DNA from: an uncultured Ruminococcus sp.
Lineage (GTDB): Bacteria; Bacillota; Clostridia; Oscillospirales; CAG-272
Assembly: GCA_902778145.1 (NCBI GenBank)
Contig: CACYWW010000029.1
Location: 1-43,084, forward strand
Reading direction: 5' to 3'
DNA length: 43,084 nt
Shown here: positions 21,099 to 29,182 of the stretch, piece by piece
Layout: the number at the start of each line of letters is the position of its first letter
Position numbering within the stretch: the first letter of the stretch is position 1
Position numbers and translations under genes: made by a program
Notes under the pieces: generated by a model
The model's database searches: none
What the model was told of the DNA's origin: nothing
Seen by the model: the letters and a program-made list of their open reading frames with translations, nothing else

Positions 21099-21287
21099 TC
21101 AGATAGCGCGGGTGATTTTGCCGGAGCGCAGGCAACGTGAGCATACGTTGACAGTCTTCGGAGTGCCGTCTACGACAGCCTTGACTCTTCTGATATTGGC
21201 TTTCCATGCTCTGTTGGTCTTGCGGTTGGAGTGGGATACGTTATGTCCGAAGACGACGCCCTTTCCGCATACACTGCATTTTGCCAT
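21099..21287 (-). CDS. rpmB: 50S ribosomal protein bL28
   Basis: A 62-residue ribosomal protein with the family start MAKCSVCGKG and a second CxxC near the end (CSRCLRSGK), together forming the zinc-binding form of bL28. 'GHNVSHSNRKTNRAWKANI' is the typical rRNA-binding stretch. GGAGGTG stands before ATG 21287; an in-frame upstream ATG lacks a ribosome binding site. It has its own promoter and terminator. Confidence 0.96.
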   Translation of the reverse strand: MAKCSVCGKGVVFGHNVSHSNRKTNRAWKANIRRVKAVVDGTPKTVNVCSRCLRSGKITRAI

Positions 21288-21340
21288 TTTAACACCTCCA
21301 AATCGGCAGCATTTCTTATCTTTTATAACAAGCAGTCGCA

Positions 21341-21369
21341 ATTATATCACATTTTTTTGCAAAATGCAA
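21341..21369 (-). promoter_or_regulatory. rpmB promoter
   Basis: -35 TTGCAT (21369-21364), 17-bp spacer, -10 TATAAT (21346-21341). Confidence 0.7.
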
Positions 21370-21393
21370 TAGATACGCAAAAAGTTTACAATT

Positions 21394-22023
21394 TTATTTC
21401 GTTCCGAAAAGTCTGTCGCCGGCGTCGCCGAGACCGGGAACGATGTAAGCGTGTTCGTTGAGATGATCATCGACCGCGGCGAGGTAGATATCGACGTCGG
21501 GATGACGGGTCTGTACTTCCTTAATGCCTTCGGGCGCGCCGACGAGGCACATGAGTCTTATGTTATGAACGCCTCTCGCCTTGAGCATATCTATCGCGTC
21601 TGACGCGGAGCCGCCGGTCGCGAGCATCGGGTCGCAGACTATGGTGATCCTCTCCTCTATATCGAACGGGAGCTTGCAGTAGTATTCCACAGGTTTATGC
21701 GTCTCCGGATCCCTGTAAAGACCGATGTGACCGACCTTTGCGACGGGGACGAGCGAAAGAAGACCGTCCACCATGCCGAGGCCCGCGCGGAGTATCGGGA
21801 TTATCGCCAGCTTTTTACCGGCGATGACCTTTGCCGTGCAGCGCGCGACGGGCGTCTCGATCTCGACGTTCTCGAGCGGAAGATCGCGGGTGAGCTCATA
21901 TCCCATGAGCATCGCGATCTCGTCGAGCAGCTCGCGGAATTCCTTTGAACCGGTCTGTTTTTTTCTCATTATGGTGAGCTTGTGCTGTACCAGCGGATGA
22001 TTGATGACGTGTAATATGCTCAT
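21394..22023 (-). CDS. upp: Uracil phosphoribosyltransferase
   Basis: A 209-residue enzyme that forms UMP from uracil and PRPP in pyrimidine salvage. The start [20 protein letters not shown], the PRPP loop '[11 protein letters not shown]' and the uracil-binding end '[18 protein letters not shown]' are all canonical, and the length is normal for the family. AGGAG precedes the ATG. A good sigma-A promoter lies 30 bp upstream. Confidence 0.97.
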   Translation of the reverse strand: MSILHVINHPLVQHKLTIMRKKQTGSKEFRELLDEIAMLMGYELTRDLPLENVEIETPVARCTAKVIAGKKLAIIPILRAGLGMVDGLLSLVPVAKVGHIGLYRDPETHKPVEYYCKLPFDIEERITIVCDPMLATGGSASDAIDMLKARGVHNIRLMCLVGAPEGIKEVQTRHPDVDIYLAAVDDHLNEHAYIVPGLGDAGDRLFGTK

Positions 22024-22053
22024 AACTTGTCTCCTGTTTTGTTTTTCTCAGCC

Positions 22054-22082
22054 ATTATACAGCAACGCGGCGCGGATTTCAA
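22054..22082 (-). promoter_or_regulatory. upp promoter
   Basis: -35 TTGAAA (22082-22077), 17-bp spacer, -10 TATAAT (22059-22054). Confidence 0.75.
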
Positions 22083-22132
22083 TACTCTTACGGCTTTTTT
22101 TGTAATAAAAAATGTAAATTTTACGGATTTTG

Positions 22133-22161
22133 TTGACATCTGACAGAAAAAGAAGTATATT
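22133..22161 (+). promoter_or_regulatory. Promoter of the YgiQ-like gene
   Basis: TTGACA (22133-22138), 17-bp spacer, TATATT (22156-22161). Confidence 0.8.
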
Positions 22162-22208
22162 ATTATACAGCGGCGTCAGCCGTTATCAAATAAACCGTGG
22201 AGCGGATC

Positions 22209-24005
22209 ATGCCTTTTTTACCTGTCAGCCGGGAAGAAGCCGGCGGTGACGTCGATTTCGTATACGTATGCGGCGACGCTTACGTCGATCATCCTTCCTT
22301 CGGGGCGGCGATAATATCGCGCGTGCTCGAGGCGGAGGGCTTTTCCGTCGGTATGCTGTGCCAGCCGGACTTTCACGACTGCGAGGATTTCAAACGGTTC
22401 GGACGTCCGCGTCTCGGCTTTCTCGTCAGTGCCGGCAACATCGACTCGATGGTCGCGCACTATACCGCAGCGAAAAAACGCCGTAATTTTGATTATTATT
22501 CCCCCGGCGGAAAGACCGGTCTGCGTCCCGACCGCGCCGTAATCGTATACTGCAACAGGATAAGGCAGGCGTACGGCGACGTGCCGATAATCCTCGGAGG
22601 GCTTGAGGCTTCCCTGCGCCGCTTCGCTCACTACGACTACTGGGACGACAGGGTCCGCGCGTCCGTGCTCGTCGACAGCGGTGCCGATATCCTGACGTAC
22701 GGAATGGGAGAAAACATACTGCGCAGGATCGCGCATCTGCTCGGCAAGGGCGTGCCCGTGAAAAAGATTCACGACGTCCGCGGGACGGCTTACATGACCG
22801 TGCGCGGCGACAAAATAAGATTCGACGTCGTGGAAGGCTACGATTACGCCGATCTGCGGCGCGACAAAAAGCTTTACGCGAAGGCGTACGGCGAGCAGTA
22901 CGCCGAATGCGACCATATAAACGGACGCGCCGTCACCGAATACTACGGCGACAGGATGCTCGTCGTAAACCCTCCGATGCCGCCTCTCACAAGAGAGGAG
23001 CTTGACCGCGTTTACGCTCTGCCCTATATGCGGGCGTATCACCCGATGTATGAAAAAGCCGGAGGCGTCCCGGCGCTCGACGAGATAAAATTCTCGATAA
23101 CGCATGTCAGAGGCTGCTTCGGCGGCTGCAACTTCTGTGCGCTCGCTTTCCATCAGGGACGTTCGGTCGTATCACGAAGCATCGATTCCGTCGTCGCGGA
23201 GGCAAAACTTTTGACGACGCTGCCCGGCTTCAAGGGCTATATACACGACGTGGGCGGTCCCACAGCGAATTTCCGTTATCCGAGCTGCGACAAGCAGCTG
23301 ACGGACGGCGTCTGCAAATACAGAAAATGCCTCTGCCCCACCCCGTGCAAAAACCTCAAAGCCGACGAATCCGAATACGTCGAGCTGCTCAGACGGGTCG
23401 AGGCGGTCCCCGGCGTGAAAAAGGTCTTCATCCGCTCCGGTATAAGATTCGATTATATGCTCGCAGACAAAAGCGACGAATTCTTCAAAAAGCTCGTCCG
23501 TGACCACGTTTCGGGACAGCTCAAGGTCGCGCCGGAGCACTGCTCCTCAAACGTCCTGAGATACATGGGCAAGCCGGATATATCTGTCTACAACGCGTTC
23601 TGCGAAAAATACTTCGCGTACAGCCGTGCTATCGGGCGCGAGCAGTACGTCGTTCCGTATCTTATGTCTTCCCATCCCGGCAGTACGCTCGACGACGCGG
23701 TGAAGCTCGCGCTTTATCTGAAAAAAAGTCACTACACGCCGGAACAGGTGCAGGACTTTTATCCGACGCCGGGCACCGCTTCCACGGTGATGTTTTACAC
23801 CGGTCTCGATCCGTTCACGATGAAGCCGGTCTACGTCGCGACGGATCCCGAAGAAAAACGCATGCAGAGGGCGCTTTTGCAGTTCAACCGTCCGCAGAAC
23901 CACGCCGCGGTGCGCGCCGCGCTGATAAAGTGCGGCAGGACCGATCTGATCGGCCGCGGGCCGGACTGTCTGGTACCGCCGGAGCCGCGCCGTAAAAAGC
24001 TCTGA
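22209..24005 (+). CDS. YgiQ-family radical SAM protein (UPF0313)
   Basis: A 598-residue radical SAM enzyme. The N-terminal part (about residues 1-290) has the YgiQ-specific region with 'YVDHPSFGAAIISRVLEAEG' and 'LGGLEASLRRFAHYDYWDD'. The [4Fe-4S] motif is C303-x3-C307-x2-C310 (GCFGGCNFCAL). A second Cys group follows at about 360-385 (CDKQLTDGVCKYRKCLCPTPC). The family is conserved in bacteria, but its reaction is not known to me. ATG 22209 is preferred over GTG 22197, because GGAG lies 6 nt before it. The gene is monocistronic. Confidence 0.93.
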   Translation: MPFLPVSREEAGGDVDFVYVCGDAYVDHPSFGAAIISRVLEAEGFSVGMLCQPDFHDCEDFKRFGRPRLGFLVSAGNIDSMVAHYTAAKKRRNFDYYSPGGKTGLRPDRAVIVYCNRIRQAYGDVPIILGGLEASLRRFAHYDYWDDRVRASVLVDSGADILTYGMGENILRRIAHLLGKGVPVKKIHDVRGTAYMTVRGDKIRFDVVEGYDYADLRRDKKLYAKAYGEQYAECDHINGRAVTEYYGDRMLVVNPPMPPLTREELDRVYALPYMRAYHPMYEKAGGVPALDEIKFSITHVRGCFGGCNFCALAFHQGRSVVSRSIDSVVAEAKLLTTLPGFKGYIHDVGGPTANFRYPSCDKQLTDGVCKYRKCLCPTPCKNLKADESEYVELLRRVEAVPGVKKVFIRSGIRFDYMLADKSDEFFKKLVRDHVSGQLKVAPEHCSSNVLRYMGKPDISVYNAFCEKYFAYSRAIGREQYVVPYLMSSHPGSTLDDAVKLALYLKKSHYTPEQVQDFYPTPGTASTVMFYTGLDPFTMKPVYVATDPEEKRMQRALLQFNRPQNHAAVRAALIKCGRTDLIGRGPDCLVPPEPRRKKL

Positions 24006-24017
24006 ACTCTTGACCCG

Positions 24018-24064
24018 GGAGGGGAAACCCCTCCCCTGCAGGCGGGTCGTCGGGGCACCGACGT
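24018..24064 (+). terminator. Double hairpin after the YgiQ-like gene
   Basis: GGGAGGGG-AAA-CCCCTCCC (24018-24036) is followed by CGTCGG-GGCA-CCGACG (24049-24064) and TTT. The stems are strong and the T-tract is weak. Confidence 0.5.
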
Positions 24065-24107
24065 TTGCCGTTCATTTTCCGAAAAGACACATCAAAAGGA
24101 GAACAAC

Positions 24108-24644
24108 ATGAAAAAAACGATCGTATTTATTCTTATATTTGTTTTTATGGTATCCGTATTCACCGGCTGCAGCCATACGCACGAATATAAGGAAACCGTT
24201 ATAAAAGAACCGTCCTGCGGTGAGGACGGTCTGAAAGAATTTGTATGTAAAAAATGCGGTGATGGTTATTCGGAAGCAATTCCCGCGAAAGGCGACCACG
24301 AATACGATGAAAATACAGTTAAGGAAGCCACGTGTTCGGCTGAGGGAGAAAAAATTCTGACATGCAGAAAATGCGGCCATACAGAAACGGAAGTAATACC
24401 CGTTGACAAAAACGCACACGTATTAGGCAGTCACACATACACCAAGGCGGTCTCAGTTGATCTTCCGGAGGATGAATGGTATTATGATCAGTACGGCTAT
24501 CTGATAAAAACAAGAACTCTTATGGTAGCGTTTGACTGTGAAAGCATAATAAAAATACCGACTGCGACCGAGGAAGGAGAAGGCATAAAAACCTGTGAGC
24601 TGTGCGGAGAGACCGTTGCAGTTATACTGCCGCCTATTCAATAA
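24108..24644 (+). CDS. Secreted lipoprotein with zinc-ribbon-like Cys repeats
   Basis: A 178-residue lipoprotein with a signal peptide and lipobox (FTGC, Cys21). It has three repeats of the pattern C...C-x2-C-G with a following hydrophobic/Ile-Pro end: about residues 37-60 (C37, C47, C50), 76-98 (C76, C86, C89) and 152-175 (C163, C166; the first Cys is missing). Similar Cys-repeat modules occur in surface proteins of gut Firmicutes, but I cannot name a function. AAAAGGAG precedes the ATG. Its base composition is more AT-rich than that of its neighbours. Confidence 0.8.
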   Translation: MKKTIVFILIFVFMVSVFTGCSHTHEYKETVIKEPSCGEDGLKEFVCKKCGDGYSEAIPAKGDHEYDENTVKEATCSAEGEKILTCRKCGHTETEVIPVDKNAHVLGSHTYTKAVSVDLPEDEWYYDQYGYLIKTRTLMVAFDCESIIKIPTATEEGEGIKTCELCGETVAVILPPIQ

Positions 24645-24714
24645 GAAAGCGGATAAAAAGCCGCGGCACGTCAAAAACCGCAGATCAGGTCGGTAAAAAT
24701 TCATATTTTCTCTA

Positions 24715-24743
24715 TTGAAATACGGTCTCTTATGTGATATACT
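24715..24743 (+). promoter_or_regulatory. SRP RNA promoter
   Basis: TTGAAA (24715-24720), 17-bp spacer, TATACT (24738-24743). The predicted start is near 24750. Confidence 0.8.
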
Positions 24744-24766
24744 GTATTTTACGCAAGATGTGAAAT

Positions 24767-25041
24767 AAGGCCATACGGGCCGGGGCGATAGCGGTGCCTT
24801 GTACCTGCAACCCGCTTAGCAGGGGCTATACCGTTTTTAAGGGCAGCGCCGTTCGGTCCGTGCCGCACAATCCGCTCGTTGACGGGCGGGTCCCTTCGCA
24901 ACTGAAATCCACGAACCATGTCAGGTGGGGAACCAAGCAGCATTAAGAGGACTCTTCGGTGTGTTGGAGGGGTGCCTGCTCCGAGTGCGGACTGCGGTCA
25001 ACGCGGACGGCCGCTCGTTCGAGATTACGGTGTATGGTCTT
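24767..25041 (+). ncRNA. ffs: Signal recognition particle RNA, large Firmicutes type
   Basis: The 5' part carries the Alu-domain pattern seen in Bacillus scRNA ('GCGGTGCCTTGTACCTGCAA'). The 3' part has the conserved domain IV, GTCAGGTGGGGAACCAAGCAGC-like, at 24920-24941, with the GGAA tetraloop. The ends AAGGCCATAC (24767-24776) and GTATGGTCTT (25032-25041) pair over 10 bp. The RNA binds Ffh and directs membrane proteins to the translocon. Its position in front of dnaX is common in Firmicutes. Confidence 0.93.
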
Positions 25042-25081
25042 ATTTTGCACCTTGCGTGATTTTATTGACGGGGGGATCGGA

Positions 25082-26632
25082 ATGTATCAGGCTCTGTACA
25101 GAAAATACCGTCCGAAGGTCTTTTCGGACGTCGTCGGCAGGGACGCCATAACCGCGGTCCTGCGCGGTCAGGTGAAAAGCGGACGCGTGAGTCACGCGTA
25201 TCTTTTCTGCGGCATGCGCGGCTCCGGCAAGACTACCTGCGCAAAGATCCTCGCAAAGGCGGTGAACTGTCTTTCTCCCGTCAACGGCGACCCGTGCGGA
25301 GAATGCGAGGCCTGCCGCGCGATCGACTCCGGGCTCACGCTTGACATCGTCGAGATGGACGCGGCGAGCAACAACGGCGTGAACGAGGTACGCGACATGA
25401 TAGAACAGCTGACTTACACGCCATCCGAGCTCCGTATGCGCGTATATATCATCGACGAGGTCCATATGCTGACCGCCGCGGCGTTCAACGCGCTTCTGAA
25501 AACGCTTGAGGAGCCGCCCGCGCACGTCATGTTCATTCTGGCGACCACAGAGGTGCACAAGCTCCCGGCGACCATCGTTTCCCGCTGTCAGAGATACGAC
25601 TTTGACCGGATACCGATGGACGATATCGTCCGCCGTCTGCGCTTCATCGCCGACAGCGAAAACATCTCCTGCGACGACGACGCGCTCTACGTCATGGCAA
25701 AGCTCTCATCCGGCGCCCTGCGTGACGCCATCGGCTATCTCGAGCTTTGCGCGGCGTCCGGCAGACATCTCGATGAAAAGACCGTCTCCTCACTTCTCGG
25801 GACGAGCAGCTATGACACGCTTTTATCCATTGCCGACGCGGTCTCCGCGAAGGACGTAGCGGCGTCGTTCCGCGCGCTCGACGACGCGTATTCGAGGGTG
25901 AACGACATAGCCGTCCTCTGGTTCGAGCTCGTCTCGCTTTTCCGCGATCTGCTGGTGCTGAAGGCGACGGGATCCGGCAAATACACGGACGCGACGCCGT
26001 CTCAGATAACACGCCTCTCCGGAATGTCCGGGAGATTCAACCGCGAAAAGCTGATGTACACCATCCGCACGATGGAGGACGCGATATATCTCATGCAGCG
26101 CACGCCTTCGCAGAAGCGCGTGATAGCCGACATGTGCGTGATACGCCTCTGCGACGAAAAGCTCAACACGGGAGCGGACGCTCTTGCCTCACGCATCGCA
26201 GCGCTCGAGGACAATATGACGATGCTCTCCGCGGGAGTCGCGCCTTCGCCCGCGCCGAAGAGCGAGCCTGCCGCCGTCCCGGCTGAAAAGCCGGCGGAAA
26301 AGGTGATCGCCCAGGCGCCGCCGAAAACGGCGATGAGGATAAGCCGCAAATTCGCCGATATAGCCTCAAAGCTGAGCGACGCGGATCCGTCCGCCGCCTC
26401 CTGGCTGTCATCGGCGCAGGGCTACGAATGCGATAACGGCACATACAGGATAACGTTCTCAAACGCTTTCGCGCTCGGTATAGCGAAGCAAAGCAAGTCC
26501 GATATCGACCGCGCGGTCATAACGGTCACCGGGAAATACACCCCCGACACGGTCATTCTGGCTGACGCCGGCAACGATAAGAATTACGAGCTTATAGACG
26601 ACGTTATCGAAGCCTTACAGGAAGAGACTTAA
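25082..26632 (+). CDS. dnaX: DNA polymerase III subunit gamma/tau
   Basis: A 516-residue clamp-loader ATPase. The start MYQALYRKYRPKVFSDVVG is canonical; upstream in-frame codons lie inside the SRP RNA and are not used. Walker A is GMRGSGKTT (about residue 44), a zinc-binding Cys group follows (NCLSPVNGDPCGECEACRA), then the Walker B/DExx box YIIDEVHML and the sensor-1 region. Domain III reaches about 375, followed by an Ala/Pro/Lys-rich linker and a short tau-like domain. GGGGGG stands before the ATG. I see no slippery heptamer with a structure for programmed frameshifting. Confidence 0.96.
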   Translation: MYQALYRKYRPKVFSDVVGRDAITAVLRGQVKSGRVSHAYLFCGMRGSGKTTCAKILAKAVNCLSPVNGDPCGECEACRAIDSGLTLDIVEMDAASNNGVNEVRDMIEQLTYTPSELRMRVYIIDEVHMLTAAAFNALLKTLEEPPAHVMFILATTEVHKLPATIVSRCQRYDFDRIPMDDIVRRLRFIADSENISCDDDALYVMAKLSSGALRDAIGYLELCAASGRHLDEKTVSSLLGTSSYDTLLSIADAVSAKDVAASFRALDDAYSRVNDIAVLWFELVSLFRDLLVLKATGSGKYTDATPSQITRLSGMSGRFNREKLMYTIRTMEDAIYLMQRTPSQKRVIADMCVIRLCDEKLNTGADALASRIAALEDNMTMLSAGVAPSPAPKSEPAAVPAEKPAEKVIAQAPPKTAMRISRKFADIASKLSDADPSAASWLSSAQGYECDNGTYRITFSNAFALGIAKQSKSDIDRAVITVTGKYTPDTVILADAGNDKNYELIDDVIEALQEET

Positions 26633-26659
26633 CATTAACATAAGGAAAGGATATATATT

Positions 26660-27007
26660 ATGAAAGCAAGATTACCGAAGGGAATAGGCGGCGGTCCGCA
26701 GAACATGAACGCCATGATCCGTCAGGCACAGAAGCTCCAGGAGGATATGGACGCGCTCCAGACCGATCTTGACGCGCGCGAATACGACGTTTCCGCCGGC
26801 GGCGGCGCCGTGAAGGTCAAAATAAAAGGCACGCTTGAGATAGAGAATATCGAGATCTCCCCCGAGATCGTCGATCCCGACGATATCGAGACGCTGTCCG
26901 ATCTGATCACCGCCGCGGTCAACGAGGCGATCAACAAGGTCAGCACGACGAACGAGGAGGAAAAGAACAAGCTCTCGTCTCAGCTGAACATACCCGGAGT
27001 ATTCTGA
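26660..27007 (+). CDS. YbaB/EbfC-family nucleoid-associated protein
   Basis: A 115-residue DNA-binding protein. It has the family pattern of an N-terminal helix 'MNAMIRQAQKLQEDMDALQ', a beta-sheet with 'SAGGGAVKVKIKGTLEI' and a C-terminal helix pair 'LITAAVNEAINKV'. It is 27 bp behind dnaX and just before recR, the standard dnaX-ybaB-recR order. AGGAAAGG lies before the ATG. Confidence 0.95.
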   Translation: MKARLPKGIGGGPQNMNAMIRQAQKLQEDMDALQTDLDAREYDVSAGGGAVKVKIKGTLEIENIEISPEIVDPDDIETLSDLITAAVNEAINKVSTTNEEEKNKLSSQLNIPGVF

Positions 27008-27008
27008 T

Positions 27009-27605
27009 ATGTCCGACTATATCTATCCCGTCGCCCGGCTGATAGAATCGTTCCGCAGACTGCCCGGCGTGGGATCGAAATCCGCCGCGCGGATGGCTTT
27101 CGGCGTGCTTGAGATGTCTGAGGCTGACGCGGAGGAATTCCGCGCCGCGATAAAGGGCGTGAAGGAGGACGTGCACCGCTGCTCCGTCTGCTGCGACCTC
27201 TGCGACGGCGATAAATGCGCCATCTGCTCCGATCCCGAGAGGGACGGCGGGATGATCTGCGTCGTCGAGGATCCGAGAGCCGTCTCCGCGCTCGAACGCT
27301 CGCATGAATACAACGGAACGTATCACGTTCTGGGCGGCGTTATTTCTCCGATGAACGGGATAACTCCCGATAAACTGAACGTGAAGGAGCTGATCGCGCG
27401 GCTGAACGGCGACGTGCGCGAGGTCATCATCGCCACCAACCCCAATATCGAGGGTGAGACGACCGCCGTGTATCTTTCAAAGCTCATCCGTCCGCTCGGC
27501 GTAAAGGTCACCCGCCTTGCGTACGGCGTGCCCGTCGGCGCGGATCTTGAATTCGCCGACAGTGAAACGCTCGCCCGCGCGCTCGAAGGAAGGCGCGAAT
27601 TCTGA
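27009..27605 (+). CDS. recR: Recombination mediator protein RecR
   Basis: A 198-residue protein for RecFOR-dependent loading of RecA. An N-terminal helix-hairpin-helix contains 'FRRLPGVGSKSAARMAF', followed by a zinc finger (CSVCCDLCDGDKCAIC), a Toprim domain ('ICVVEDPRAVSALE') and the C-terminal 'TRLAYGVPVGADLEFADSE' block. The start codon is one base after the stop of ybaB. The hairpin array begins 16 bases after the stop codon. Confidence 0.96.
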   Translation: MSDYIYPVARLIESFRRLPGVGSKSAARMAFGVLEMSEADAEEFRAAIKGVKEDVHRCSVCCDLCDGDKCAICSDPERDGGMICVVEDPRAVSALERSHEYNGTYHVLGGVISPMNGITPDKLNVKELIARLNGDVREVIIATNPNIEGETTAVYLSKLIRPLGVKVTRLAYGVPVGADLEFADSETLARALEGRREF

Positions 27606-27621
27606 TAAAAAAAACGGCTTT

Positions 27622-27820
27622 TGCGGTGTACTTCGTAAGGAAGTACACCGCAGCTAAATTCGCCTTGCGGCGAGCTAAATTGGGCTTCGCCCAGCTAAAT
27701 TTGCTTCGCAAGCTGAATTCGGCTTTGCCGAGCTGAAAAAGGCGAATTTAATTTAGCTGTCCCTATGGGACAATTTAGCTATCGAACGCAGTGAGATAAT
27801 TTAGCTGCGAGCGATGAAAG
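27622..27820. repeat. Hairpin-linker array A
   Basis: A non-coding series of short hairpins separated by constant linkers. The first stem has 13 bp (27622-27634 with 27640-27652). Then follow CGCC-TTGC-GGCG (27661), GGGC-TTC-GCCC (27682), TTGC-TTC-GCAA (27701) and CGGC-TTT-GCCG (27720), at 19-21 nt steps with linkers AGCTAAATT or AGCTGAATT. From about 27745 the linker is inverted (AATTTAGCT) around GTCCC-TAT-GGGAC (27759) and two weaker hairpins. It has no coding potential. It fills the gap between convergent genes. Confidence 0.85.
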
Positions 27821-27827
27821 AAAATAA

Positions 27828-27869
27828 CCCACTATGACACTTTCCGGAACAGAAAGATGTCAAAGTGGG
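27828..27869. terminator. Long bidirectional terminator hairpin
   Basis: CCCACT-A-TGACA-CTTTC pairs with GAAAG-A-TGTCA-A-AGTGGG around a 7-nt loop, with T-rich sequence on both sides. It probably ends the minus-strand operon 27911-31487. Confidence 0.75.
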
Positions 27870-27910
27870 CTTGTTTCTTCTTTATGTTGCCTCTCTCTTC
27901 AGCCGTTTTT

Positions 27911-29158
27911 TTACATTCTTTGTATGTATCCTTTGACAGTATAGCCGTCTACCGGCTCGCCCTTCGGCGTCTGTATCAGTTTATCATAGAAGCCGTTGAA
28001 GCTGCCGAATGCACCGACCGTAAGGACGCCGCTTACCTCGGACGGATCCACCGTCGTGACGGAGGGATCCTTTTCCCATTGATCCGCGGTCTTAATATAT
28101 CCGAGACGGCGCATCGTCCGGACGAACGGTTCCGGGCTGCCTTCATCCGTTATATCGGAGAATTCGACCGACCATCCCTCGCCGTCAAAGCTGAACAGGT
28201 GGAGGGTGTGACGGGCGGGCTTGCCGCTCACCCTGAACCCCTCCGTCATATTGAATCCGATCGACACGGGCGATCCGTCGTCGATCATACCGACGGGCTT
28301 TATGAAAAAACGGGCGTTAAGTGATTCACATTTGAGGATATTTCCGGCAAGCGCCGCGCTGTCGGTCTCCGTAACGTTAAGAGCGTCGTCCGCGGTGTAA
28401 AGTCTCAGCGTAAGACCCGTGACGGTCTTTCCGTCATCGGTTTTATCCTTTTCCACGAAGACGACCGCCATGTCCCGATCGGCTCTTTTTCTGTCCGTTT
28501 TATGGAAATTGCCGATAACGTAAGCGGCGACGCCCTCGGGAAGATCGCCTTCCCCGTACGAGAACCAGCCCTCTCCCCCGGAGATGAAACCGAAGCCGAA
28601 CTGTCTGCCGTCCGTAAGATCCTCGTTTTTTGAAAGCAGCTCTTCCTTCACGTATTTTTCAAGCGCGCGTCTGTAATTCGGAAAATGCTTTTCGTATTCC
28701 CCGATAAAAAGCTCCGTGACCTGCCGCGACACGGCGCCGTACCCCTCGGGCCAGCTCATGTATCCGTTTGCCGAGACGGTCTTTCCGTCCGGCAGCGACG
28801 CGTAAAACGAAAATCTGTCGCCGTCCATGACGTTCCGGGCGCTTTTGTTGAAGCCGTTCCACGACGCGACGTTCCCGGACTCCAGAATATCAAACAGCTC
28901 CCGAACGAAACCGGCGCCGACCTCAAACGTCTTCGCGTCCTTCCGCGATACGCCCTCAAGCCTGACGGATATTACGTTAACGCCGTTTTTTTCGGTCAGA
29001 ATATACGTCCTGCCCGAGTTGAACATCATCCCGCTCCAGGAAAGCTCAAAGAGCTTTTTTTCGGCGGGCAGATCGGGTCCGCCCGTACGCGTTCCGCATT
29101 CGGGGCAGAATTTCAGTCCTTCCTCAAGCCTTGATCCGCATTCGCTGCAAAACTTCAT
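27911..29158 (-). CDS. Zinc-ribbon protein of unknown function
   Basis: A 415-residue protein. The N-terminus is a zinc ribbon with two CxxC pairs (FCSECGSRL, FCPECGTRT). The rest shows no known enzyme motif: a mixed beta-rich region with 'FELSWSGMMFNSGRTYIL' and a C-terminal 'GVLTVGAFGSFNGFYDKLI'. It has no signal peptide or membrane helix, so it is probably cytoplasmic. It is third in an operon with a phosphodiester glycosidase and a membrane-anchored protein. I do not recognise its family beyond the zinc ribbon. Confidence 0.75.
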   Translation of the reverse strand: MKFCSECGSRLEEGLKFCPECGTRTGGPDLPAEKKLFELSWSGMMFNSGRTYILTEKNGVNVISVRLEGVSRKDAKTFEVGAGFVRELFDILESGNVASWNGFNKSARNVMDGDRFSFYASLPDGKTVSANGYMSWPEGYGAVSRQVTELFIGEYEKHFPNYRRALEKYVKEELLSKNEDLTDGRQFGFGFISGGEGWFSYGEGDLPEGVAAYVIGNFHKTDRKRADRDMAVVFVEKDKTDDGKTVTGLTLRLYTADDALNVTETDSAALAGNILKCESLNARFFIKPVGMIDDGSPVSIGFNMTEGFRVSGKPARHTLHLFSFDGEGWSVEFSDITDEGSPEPFVRTMRRLGYIKTADQWEKDPSVTTVDPSEVSGVLTVGAFGSFNGFYDKLIQTPKGEPVDGYTVKGYIQRM

Positions 29159-29182
29159 ACGTTTCCTCCGCGCAAAACGTTC

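Noticed and set aside
24959-25081. Upstream extension of dnaX
   Set aside because: These in-frame codons lie inside the SRP RNA; the conserved MYQALYRKYRP start and its ribosome binding site are at 25082.
25082-26632. Programmed frameshift in dnaX
   Set aside because: I see no A-AAA-AAG-type slippery site with a downstream hairpin, and the frame is open to the tau-like C-terminus.
27622-27820. CRISPR array
   Set aside because: The constant part is only about 9 nt and the variable part is itself palindromic; there are no 25-40-nt repeats, no spacers of protospacer length and no cas genes.
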